From an uncultured Pelagibacteraceae bacterium (lineage in GTDB: Bacteria > Pseudomonadota > Alphaproteobacteria > Pelagibacterales > Pelagibacteraceae): a stretch of DNA of 64,000 nucleotides. Shown here piece after piece: positions 9,120-17,398 of this stretch. The stretch is from contig CABZPD010000001.1 of assembly GCA_902527415.1 (NCBI GenBank), positions 1 to 64,000 on the forward strand, given 5' to 3'. The notes under the pieces are model-generated. The model made no database searches, was not told the origin of the DNA, and saw nothing but the letters and a program-made list of their open reading frames with translations. Numbering within the stretch: position 1 is the first letter of the stretch; each line of letters begins with the position of its first letter. The position numbers and the translations under genes were made by a program.

Positions 9120-12100
9120 TTATAATTTTGTTGGTATTGGTTTATTGCTATCAATATTATACTTCTTCATAGCATCTTTTGCATATTTAGAAGTTATAAG
9201 CTGTTCTTTTGCCAAAATACTTAAACCGTAAGCAACCAAATGTTCTTTATCTACCTCAAAAAATTTTCTTAAATTTTTTCTTGTATCACTTCTTCCAAAA
9301 CCATCCGCTCCTAATGAATAAAAACTTTTGTTAGTATAAGGTCTGATTTGATCTGAATTCATTCTCATATAATCAGATGCAGCCATAACTGGGCCCTCTG
9401 TTTGTCCCAGGCATTGCTCAACATAAGATTTTTTAGGTTCTTTATCAGGATTCAAAAGATTATATCTTTCTACCTCCATTCCATCTTTTCTTAATTCATT
9501 AAAACTTGTTACACTCCATATCTCACTGTCAATTTGATAATCATTTTGTAAAATCTCTGCGGCGGACATCATTTCCCTTAAGATTGTTCCTGATCCTAAA
9601 AGTTGGATTTTAGTTTTTTTGTATTTGTTAAATTCTTTTATTTTATACATGCCCTTTAGAATGCCTTCCTCACAATTTTTATCTTTAGGCATTTCTGGGT
9701 GTGAGTAATTTTCATTCATTGTTGTAATATAGTAAAAAACATTCTCATTTTTCTCATGCATTCTTCTTAGACCTTCTCGAAAAATTACCGCTAATTCATA
9801 ATGAAATGTAGGATCATAAGTTACGCAATTTGGAATAGTTGATGCAATTAAATGACTATGCCCATCCTGGTGTTGTAAGCCTTCTCCAGCTAATGTTGTT
9901 CTTCCAGCTGTTGCACCTACCAAAAATCCTCTAGCCTGACTATCCCCAGCTGCCCAAGCTAGATCTCCTATTCTTTGAAAACCAAACATTGAATAAAAAA
10001 TATAAATTGGGATCATTTCAATATCATGATTAGTATATGCAGTGGCAGCAGCTATCCATGATGACATAGCACCTGCTTCATTGATACCTTCCTCTAAAAC
10101 TTGCCCACTTTTATCTTCTCTATAAGAACTTAATTGAGCCGCATCTTCAGGTTCATATTTTTGCCCCTCATGTGCATAAATTCCAATTTTTTGGAAAAAA
10201 CCTTCCATACCAAAAGTTCTTGCTTCGTCTGGAATAATTGGAACTAATCTAGGAGATATATTTTTATCTCTTAATAAATTCGTTAGCATTCTCACAAGTG
10301 CCATTGTAGTAGACATTTCTTTTTCACCAGTCGATACTTTCATAAAATCAAAAATATCTTTGGTTGGTGCTTTTATTGGTTTTGCAAAAGTAGATCGTTC
10401 AGGTAAAAATCCACCTAATTTAATTCTTCTTTCTTTAATATATTTTATTTCAGGTGATTTTTCATCGGGCTTAAAATATTCAATATTTCTCACCTGTTCA
10501 TCTGTTAAAGGAACATCAAATCGATCTCTGTAATACATCAAATCATCAACATCTAATTTTTTAGTTTGGTGGGTAGTATTCACACTTTCACCTGATTTTC
10601 CCATTCCATAACCTTTAATAGTTTTAGCGATAATTACTGTTGGACTTCCTTGATTTTTGGTTGCTTTATCATATGCTGCAAAAACTTTGTGAGGATCGTG
10701 TCCACCCCTATTTAATCTCCAAATATCTTTATCTGACATGCTTGAAACTAATTCTAATGCTTCAGGAGATTTTCCAAAAAACTTTTCTCTCACATAAGCA
10801 CCGTCTCTTGCTTTCATTGCTTGATACTCACCATCTACGGTCTCATTCATAATTTTTATTAAGTGACCAGTTTTATCATTAGCAAGCAATGAGTCCCAAT
10901 ATGATCCCCAAATAACTTTTATTACATTCCACCCAGCTCCTCTAAAACTTCCCTCAAGTTCTTGAATAATTTTTCCATTACCTCTAACTGGACCGTCCAA
11001 TCTTTGAAGGTTGCAGTTAACAACAAAAATTAAATTATCTAAATTTTCTCTTGCAGCCAGACCAATTGCTCCCATTGACTCTGGCTCATCCATTTCTCCA
11101 TCACCTAAAAAAGCCCATACTTTTCTTCCTTCATCTTTAATCAAACCTCTATTGATTAAATATTTCATATATCTAGCTTGATATATAGCAAGCATTGGTC
11201 CTAACCCCATAGATACTGTGGGGAACTGCCAAAATTTTGGCATTAACCAAGGGTGTGGATATGATGATAAACCTCCTGGCTTTACCTCTTGTCTAAAGCT
11301 ATCTAATTGTTTCTCATTTAATCTGCCCTCTAAGAATGCCCTTGCATACATTCCTGGAGCACTATGTCCTTGGAAATATATTAAATCTCCACCAAATTTA
11401 TTATTTTTTGCTCTCCAAAAATGGTTCATACCAACATCGTATAATGTTGCAGCAGATGCAAATGTACCGATGTGTCCACCAAGCTCAGGATGTTTTTTAT
11501 TTGCTCGAACTACCATTGCTGCTGCATTCCATCTAATTAAAGATCTAATTCTTCTTTCAATATTTTGGTCACCACTAGACTTTACTTCGGCCTCAGGAGG
11601 TATTGTATTAATGTATGGTGTATTTTGAGTATAAGGAATGTTTGCACCTTCGCGATAAGCTTTGTTGATGAGTTCTTTAATTAAAAAATGAGCTCTTTGA
11701 TTTCCATCTTTCGAAATAACTGCAGATAAAGATTCCAACCAATCTTGAGTTTCAAGTGGATCAATATCACTACCATTAACTACTTGAATTGCAGATTTTT
11801 TTTTCTCAATTACAGGTTCAGATATAATATTTTTTTCCTCTTTTTTTTCAGCCATTGCTTCTTCAGCTTGTTTAATTATATTTTCTGTATCTTTTGGAAG
11901 AGTGCTTTCTAATGATGTTTTTGATGATGATGTAAGATTAAGCAATAAATCACCTTTAGAAACTTTATCACCAACTTTAACTGCTAAACTATCTACCTTT
12001 CCAGCAATTGTAGAAGGGATTTCAACACTTGATTTGTCACTTTCAATTGTAACTATTGGATCATTTTCTTTGATTTGATCACCAGGTTTTACAAGTATCT

Positions 12101-12158
12101 CTATAACCTCAACATTTTCAAAGTCACCAATGTCAGGAACAAGTAATTTTTCGCTCAT
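9120..12158 (-). CDS. aceE: Pyruvate dehydrogenase E1 (homodimeric AceE type) with N-terminal lipoyl domain fusion
   Basis: 1012 aa; residues ~1-80 are a lipoyl domain with ESDKSSVEIPS; remainder AceE-like (GDGEMDEPESMGAIGLAARE, QHQDGHSH). Confidence 0.95.
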   Translation of the reverse strand: MSEKLLVPDIGDFENVEVIEILVKPGDQIKENDPIVTIESDKSSVEIPSTIAGKVDSLAVKVGDKVSKGDLLLNLTSSSKTSLESTLPKDTENIIKQAEEAMAEKKEEKNIISEPVIEKKKSAIQVVNGSDIDPLETQDWLESLSAVISKDGNQRAHFLIKELINKAYREGANIPYTQNTPYINTIPPEAEVKSSGDQNIERRIRSLIRWNAAAMVVRANKKHPELGGHIGTFASAATLYDVGMNHFWRAKNNKFGGDLIYFQGHSAPGMYARAFLEGRLNEKQLDSFRQEVKPGGLSSYPHPWLMPKFWQFPTVSMGLGPMLAIYQARYMKYLINRGLIKDEGRKVWAFLGDGEMDEPESMGAIGLAARENLDNLIFVVNCNLQRLDGPVRGNGKIIQELEGSFRGAGWNVIKVIWGSYWDSLLANDKTGHLIKIMNETVDGEYQAMKARDGAYVREKFFGKSPEALELVSSMSDKDIWRLNRGGHDPHKVFAAYDKATKNQGSPTVIIAKTIKGYGMGKSGESVNTTHQTKKLDVDDLMYYRDRFDVPLTDEQVRNIEYFKPDEKSPEIKYIKERRIKLGGFLPERSTFAKPIKAPTKDIFDFMKVSTGEKEMSTTMALVRMLTNLLRDKNISPRLVPIIPDEARTFGMEGFFQKIGIYAHEGQKYEPEDAAQLSSYREDKSGQVLEEGINEAGAMSSWIAAATAYTNHDIEMIPIYIFYSMFGFQRIGDLAWAAGDSQARGFLVGATAGRTTLAGEGLQHQDGHSHLIASTIPNCVTYDPTFHYELAVIFREGLRRMHEKNENVFYYITTMNENYSHPEMPKDKNCEEGILKGMYKIKEFNKYKKTKIQLLGSGTILREMMSAAEILQNDYQIDSEIWSVTSFNELRKDGMEVERYNLLNPDKEPKKSYVEQCLGQTEGPVMAASDYMRMNSDQIRPYTNKSFYSLGADGFGRSDTRKNLRKFFEVDKEHLVAYGLSILAKEQLITSKYAKDAMKKYNIDSNKPIPTKL

Positions 12159-12236
12159 TTTTTAAAATGTTTTATATACCCAAAAAAACATTATTGGATT
12201 TTATTTTAACACATTAATAACGTTTTTTCGTTAATC

Positions 12237-12255
12237 TTGTATTTTTATTATACAA
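12237..12255. promoter_or_regulatory. Inverted repeat TTGTAT-N7-ATACAA upstream of aceE
   Basis: Perfect 6-bp arms in the thiolase-aceE intergenic gap. Confidence 0.25.
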
Positions 12256-12286
12256 AAAATAAAAAAATAAATGAATTTTAAGCTTT

Positions 12287-13474
12287 TTAGCTTCTCTCAA
12301 TACACATGGCTATTCCCATACCACCACCAATACAGAGTGCCGCACAACCTTTTTTTTTATCTTGCTTAATCATTTCATGGATAAGAGTAACCAAAATTCT
12401 TGCCCCAGAAGCTCCAATCGGATGACCTAAAGCAATTGCTCCTCCATTAACATTAACTTTTTGTTCAGGAATTTTTAATTCTTTAATTACAGCAATACTT
12501 TGTGCTGCAAAGGCTTCATTAATTTCAAATAAGTCTACTTCATCCATTTTCCAATTAGCTTTAGATAAAGCTTTTTGAATAGAAGGTATGGGTCCTAGTC
12601 CCATTAATGAAGGCTCAACCCCGCAAGTAGCCCAAGATACAATTTTTACCAATGACTCTAATGATTTTTTTTCTGCTTGCTCTCTAGACATTAAAACTAA
12701 AGCCGCAGCACCATCATTTATACCTGAGGAATTTCCAGGTGTTACAGTCCCATTCTCTTTAAATACTGTTTTTAATTTTTTTAGATCATCTATACTTAAA
12801 TTTTCTCTAGGATGTTCATCTTTTTCAAAAATAAATTTTTTATCACCATCTTCAATTTGTAATTTAATCAGCTCATCTTTAAATTTATTTACACTATAAG
12901 CTTTTTCTGTTTTTTTCTGAGAATTTAAAGAAAAATTATCTTGTTCGTCTCTAGAAATTTTATATTTTTCGGCAACATTCTCAGCTGTAACACCCATATG
13001 ATAATCATTAAATGAATCAAGTAGACCGTCTTTTATCATTGTATCTACTAATTTGTTTTCAGAAAATTTTTTATCTTCTCTATAATAAATTGCATGAGTT
13101 GCTCGAGACATATTTTCTTGACCACCTGCAATGACTATTTTATTTTCTCCTAAACTTATTGATTGATATCCTGAAACAACAGATCTTAATCCTGATCCAC
13201 AAACCTGATTAACAATATGAGCAGGTTTAGAAACCGGCACTCCTGCACCGATTGAAGCTTGTCTAGCAGGGTTTTGACCAAGTCCAGAAGTTAAAACGTG
13301 CCCCATAATTACTTCATCAATCTCCTCTAAATCTAGTTTTGATTTATAAATTACCTCTTTAATTGCTATTGATCCTAATTTTGATGCACTTAGATTTTTT
13401 AACGAACCTTTATATCTTCCAATTGGAGTTCTTAGTGCTGAAGTAATAACAACATCGCTAGAATTTTTGCTCAT
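12287..13474 (-). CDS. Acetyl-CoA C-acetyltransferase (thiolase)
   Basis: Thiolase motifs VNQVCGSGLRSV, NVNGGAIALGHPIGASGARI, CIGGGMGIA. Confidence 0.95.
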   Translation of the reverse strand: MSKNSSDVVITSALRTPIGRYKGSLKNLSASKLGSIAIKEVIYKSKLDLEEIDEVIMGHVLTSGLGQNPARQASIGAGVPVSKPAHIVNQVCGSGLRSVVSGYQSISLGENKIVIAGGQENMSRATHAIYYREDKKFSENKLVDTMIKDGLLDSFNDYHMGVTAENVAEKYKISRDEQDNFSLNSQKKTEKAYSVNKFKDELIKLQIEDGDKKFIFEKDEHPRENLSIDDLKKLKTVFKENGTVTPGNSSGINDGAAALVLMSREQAEKKSLESLVKIVSWATCGVEPSLMGLGPIPSIQKALSKANWKMDEVDLFEINEAFAAQSIAVIKELKIPEQKVNVNGGAIALGHPIGASGARILVTLIHEMIKQDKKKGCAALCIGGGMGIAMCIERS

Positions 13475-13547
13475 AAAGTAATTAACATAATATTTTATAA
13501 GTTAAATTACATCAAAAACTTTGATATATGGGATATATTATTAAAAA

Positions 13548-13624
13548 GGACCGCTGGCCAAATTGGATAAGGCACTCGGCTACGAACCGGGAGATTCCAG
13601 ATTCGAGTTCTGGGCGGTCCACCA
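13548..13624 (+). tRNA. tRNA-Arg (anticodon ACG)
   Basis: Acceptor stem GGACCGC/GCGGTCC, anticodon loop CTACGAA on stem CTCGG/CCGGG, T-loop TTCGAGT, genomic ACCA. Confidence 0.96.
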
Positions 13625-13637
13625 AAAGGAAATAAAA

Positions 13638-13736
13638 ATGTTTAATTGGATTTTAAAAGCATCTTTACAGAAATCAGTAATTTATTTTTTTATAATTATT
13701 TTAATTATTTTATTAATTTTAACTTTTGTATTATAA
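13638..13736 (+). CDS. 32-aa single-TM small protein (MFNWILKASLQKSVIYFFIIILIILLILTFVL)
   Basis: ORF below track cutoff, AGGA upstream of ATG, between the tRNA and the thioesterase. Confidence 0.5.
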   Translation: MFNWILKASLQKSVIYFFIIILIILLILTFVL

Positions 13737-13742
13737 AAAATC

Positions 13743-14168
13743 ATGAGCAATGAATTTGAGCAAATAAGTATTAAACCTGGATTCATGAAACACAATGGAG
13801 GTGTTTTATTTAGATCTATTTCAGAGAATGAATACGAATTTAAATCTTTAATTAATGAAAATCATTTAAATGCTGCAGGAATAACTCATGGAGGTTATTT
13901 GTCTGCTTTAATAGATGCTGGAGCGGGAACAGCAGCACATCGAGCCGCAGATAATGCTCCCTGTGTAACTATTTCTTTAGATATAAAATTTATAGGTGCT
14001 TCAAAAATTGGAGATGAAATTATTGGACATACAAAAATTTTAAAAAAAACAAATACTCTTATCTTTTTATTTTGTGAGCTAAAGTGTAATGATAAAATAA
14101 TTACTTCAGCATCTGGAGTATGGAAAATATTAAAAATAAAGCCCTCTAATTTAGGACCAGGAGGGTAA
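13743..14168 (+). CDS. PaaI-like hotdog-fold thioesterase
   Basis: 141 aa; AAGITHGGYLSALIDAGAGTAAHR. Confidence 0.88.
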   Translation: MSNEFEQISIKPGFMKHNGGVLFRSISENEYEFKSLINENHLNAAGITHGGYLSALIDAGAGTAAHRAADNAPCVTISLDIKFIGASKIGDEIIGHTKILKKTNTLIFLFCELKCNDKIITSASGVWKILKIKPSNLGPGG

Positions 14169-14173
14169 AAAAT

Positions 14174-16159
14174 TTATTTTTTAAGTTGTAAAAAAATTAC
14201 TGGCGATATCAAAAATAATCCTAAAATAGAAGTCTGAATTCCTGGAGCAATGAAAAATAAAGAATTCACTCCTAAATACCAACGTTGATAAATTGGTACA
14301 CTTTTTAACCAATAGCCAGAAAAACTTATTCCTATTAAACCTATTCCTATCATTGCAGAAATTAATGTTTGAAAAAAAATGTATATATCAAAACCCTGGG
14401 CTACCAGTAACAAAGATGGTGAATAAACAAAAACAAATGGAACTAATGCCTTGGCAATACCTAACCTAAATGCTGTGTTTCCTGTTTTAAAAGGATTAGA
14501 ACCTGCTATTCCCGCAGCTGCATATGCAGCCAGAGCTACTGGGGGAGTTATATCTGCTAAAACACCATAATAAAAAACAAAGAAATGAGAAACAATCGGT
14601 TCAATATTTAGTTGTGTTAATGCTGGTGCTGCAACAGCCACTAAAATTATATAAGTTGCAGTTGTTGGAACTCCCGTTCCCATAAAAATACAAGAAAAAG
14701 CGATTAATAATAATGAGAAAAAAAGTGTCAAATCTTCAATAGTTAGCAAACCAAATGGAATAAAATTTAGAAAAAAACCTCCTATGTCACCTGCTGTTTG
14801 AATTACAACATATCCTAATCGAAATCCAACACCAGTTAGTGTTACAACACCAACTATAATTCCGATTGCTGCAGCTGCAGCTCCAACAGCTAAAGTATTT
14901 TTTGCTCCTTGTGATAAACACTGAACGAGATCTTTGATTGTAAGTCTATTTGTTTTTTTTACAAAACCAATTAATACGCATGCTATAATTGAAATTACTG
15001 CAGCATAGTCAGGTGTACGACCAATCAAAATTAAATAAACTAAAAGTATTAATGGTGCCAAGGACAACCAGTTATCTTTAACTACTGATAAAAATTTTGG
15101 TACTTCTTCATCTGTTAAACCTCTAAGGCCTAGCTTTTTAGCTTCCAGATGAACCATTATAAATATGCCAAAATAATGAAGTAAAGCAGGAATAAGTGCT
15201 GCTGCTAAAATATCTCTAAGTGGAACTTCTAAATATTCTACCATTATAAATGCTGCAGCTCCGAGTATTGGGGGTGTGATTTGGCCACCTGTAGAAGCTG
15301 TTGCTTCTACAGCTCCAGAAAAATGTGGTGGATAGCCAACTTTTTTCATTGCTGGAATTGTTAAAGACCCAGTCGTAACAGTATTAGCGATAGATGAACC
15401 AGAAATAGTTCCTAAAAACGCTGATGAAAAAATCGCAACTTTTGCTGGCCCTCCAGAGTATTTTCCAGCTATAACCATTGCTAAATCAATAAAAAGCTGG
15501 CCCAATCCAATTCTTGTTGCAAGTACACCAAATAATATAAATAAAAAAACATATTGAGCCATAACCCCAACAGCAATTCCATAGATTCCTTGATTAGTAA
15601 GATAAATATGATTTACAAAACCAACCCAACTAGCGCCTCCATGTTTTAAAGCACCAGGAAAATAAGGTCCAAAGATAGCAAACAAAATAAAGAGTACGCA
15701 AATAAAAGGAAGAGTAAAACCAATTGATCTTCTTGCAGCCTCTAAAGTTAATATTATCAAGAAAGATCCCATTATAATGTCTAGATTTTCAGGATTACCA
15801 ACCCTCGGTGCTAAAACCTCTGGAGGTAATAAAGGTAAATATAAGGCTGAAATAACTACTAAAATTGAAAGAATTATATCAATAAAAGGTGTGTTAAAAT
15901 TTTTTTTACTATGATCAATTTTTTTCCAACTATAAAAAATAAAAACTAAACCTACAACGAAAGAGATGTGTATTCCCCTATGCAAAATTTCTCTAATTGT
16001 ACCAAAACCAGAAGCATAGAAATGATAAATAGACATTAATGCTAAAACTAAAAAAGCAAAAGACTTTAAAAAATTTTTTAATTCTCGCTCATTAGTTTTA
16101 ACCTCATATCTTTTTTGTAAATTAGAAACTTTTTTTTGTGAAATATTAAACTCAGACAT
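14174..16159 (-). CDS. TRAP transporter fused permease (4TM/12TM, TAXI-associated)
   Basis: 661 aa; multi-TM, GSSIANTVTTGSLTIPAMKKVGY, TPPVALAAYAAAGIAG; next to TAXI binding protein. Confidence 0.93.
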   Translation of the reverse strand: MSEFNISQKKVSNLQKRYEVKTNERELKNFLKSFAFLVLALMSIYHFYASGFGTIREILHRGIHISFVVGLVFIFYSWKKIDHSKKNFNTPFIDIILSILVVISALYLPLLPPEVLAPRVGNPENLDIIMGSFLIILTLEAARRSIGFTLPFICVLFILFAIFGPYFPGALKHGGASWVGFVNHIYLTNQGIYGIAVGVMAQYVFLFILFGVLATRIGLGQLFIDLAMVIAGKYSGGPAKVAIFSSAFLGTISGSSIANTVTTGSLTIPAMKKVGYPPHFSGAVEATASTGGQITPPILGAAAFIMVEYLEVPLRDILAAALIPALLHYFGIFIMVHLEAKKLGLRGLTDEEVPKFLSVVKDNWLSLAPLILLVYLILIGRTPDYAAVISIIACVLIGFVKKTNRLTIKDLVQCLSQGAKNTLAVGAAAAAIGIIVGVVTLTGVGFRLGYVVIQTAGDIGGFFLNFIPFGLLTIEDLTLFFSLLLIAFSCIFMGTGVPTTATYIILVAVAAPALTQLNIEPIVSHFFVFYYGVLADITPPVALAAYAAAGIAGSNPFKTGNTAFRLGIAKALVPFVFVYSPSLLLVAQGFDIYIFFQTLISAMIGIGLIGISFSGYWLKSVPIYQRWYLGVNSLFFIAPGIQTSILGLFLISPVIFLQLKK

Positions 16160-16160
16160 G

Positions 16161-16194
16161 AAAAAATGCCCTAGATCAAAAAAGATCTAGGGCA
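16161..16194 (-). terminator. Intrinsic terminator-like hairpin TGCCCTAGATC-T6-GATCTAGGGCA followed by T6, between TAXI receptor and TRAP permease
   Basis: 11-bp perfect stem plus six Ts on the minus strand immediately before the permease ATG. Confidence 0.75.
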
Positions 16195-16209
16195 GTATAT
16201 TTTGATTTT

Positions 16210-17217
16210 TTATTTTAAAAGTCCTGCTTCTTTATAGAACTTTTCTGCACCAGGATGTAATGGTACTCCTACTCCTGACAGCGCTGTATCAGGTGTAATT
16301 GTTTTCCCTTTTGCATGTCCTACATCCATTAGCTTTCTAGACTCCTTGTTCCATAAAGCTTTTGTTATTTTATATATTAAATCAGTGTCCTCTTTTGCTG
16401 ATGTAAACCACTGCGCACCAACAGCAACAGTATTAACTGCATCAACACCTTCGTAAGTTCCTGATGGTATTGGACTTTCAGAAAAGAAACCATATTTTGA
16501 AGTTAGAGCTTTTGCTCCAGCACCATCAATAGGTACTAATTTAATATCAACCGCAGATGCAAGCTCAACTATTGCACCAGTTGGATAGCCAGCTACAACA
16601 AAAATAGCATCAACTTTACCATTTCTTAAAGCGTCAGTTGCAGCTTTTCCTTTTAAAGCTTCTGCTTTAACATCATTAGTACTTAATCCATTTGACTCTA
16701 GAATTAATTTAGCATCTACATATGTTCCAGAACCTGGCTCATCTAAAGATACCCTTTTTCCTTTTAAATCTTTTACTGAATTAATATTACTTTTTTTTAA
16801 AGCTACTAAATGAATATGTTCCTGAAATAAAGCCGCGATGGTTCTTAAATCTTTTGCAGGTTCCTTACCTTCCATTGTTCCTGTTCCAGTGTAAGCCCAA
16901 TAAGCAACATCTGATTGTGCAAACCCAGAATTTCTTAAACCTGATATAATAGCGTTTACATTATCAACTGAACCTCTAGAAGAAACAGCAGATGCAATTA
17001 AACCATCAACTCCACAACTTCCTCCTTTTCCACATTCCCTTGATCCAGGAGGTTTTGAAATTGCATTAGCTATCATTCCACCTACAGGATAATAAGTATA
17101 AGCAGTTCCTCCAGTCCCTATAGTAAAAAAAGTTAATTCATTTGAAATAGCTTTTCCAATAAATGAACTTGTAATAACTAATAAAACTGCAAGAGATTTT
17201 AATAAATTTTTTATCAT
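16210..17217 (-). CDS. TAXI family TRAP transporter solute receptor
   Basis: Signal peptide; FFTIGTGGTAYTYYPVGGMIAN; GSGTYVDAKLILE. Confidence 0.94.
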   Translation of the reverse strand: MIKNLLKSLAVLLVITSSFIGKAISNELTFFTIGTGGTAYTYYPVGGMIANAISKPPGSRECGKGGSCGVDGLIASAVSSRGSVDNVNAIISGLRNSGFAQSDVAYWAYTGTGTMEGKEPAKDLRTIAALFQEHIHLVALKKSNINSVKDLKGKRVSLDEPGSGTYVDAKLILESNGLSTNDVKAEALKGKAATDALRNGKVDAIFVVAGYPTGAIVELASAVDIKLVPIDGAGAKALTSKYGFFSESPIPSGTYEGVDAVNTVAVGAQWFTSAKEDTDLIYKITKALWNKESRKLMDVGHAKGKTITPDTALSGVGVPLHPGAEKFYKEAGLLK

Positions 17218-17398
17218 TTTGTCCTCTCAAATAGTTAGATTAAACTTTAATTAAATATTAATCTTATGATAATCTCACCTAAATTTAAAAGAAAATGAGA
17301 ACTTTTTACCCTCCGATTCGGTCATGTTTTAGTCTATTTTTGTTCTTTAGCAGTAACAATATCTGGTAGGTAAAAAAAAAGATGCACAAAAGATAGAA

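Noticed and set aside
17295-17369. 24-codon ORF MRTFYPPIRSCFSLFLFFSSNNIW before the Suv3-like helicase
   Set aside because: No clear Shine-Dalgarno or motif; could be chance in a 180-bp AT-rich promoter region.
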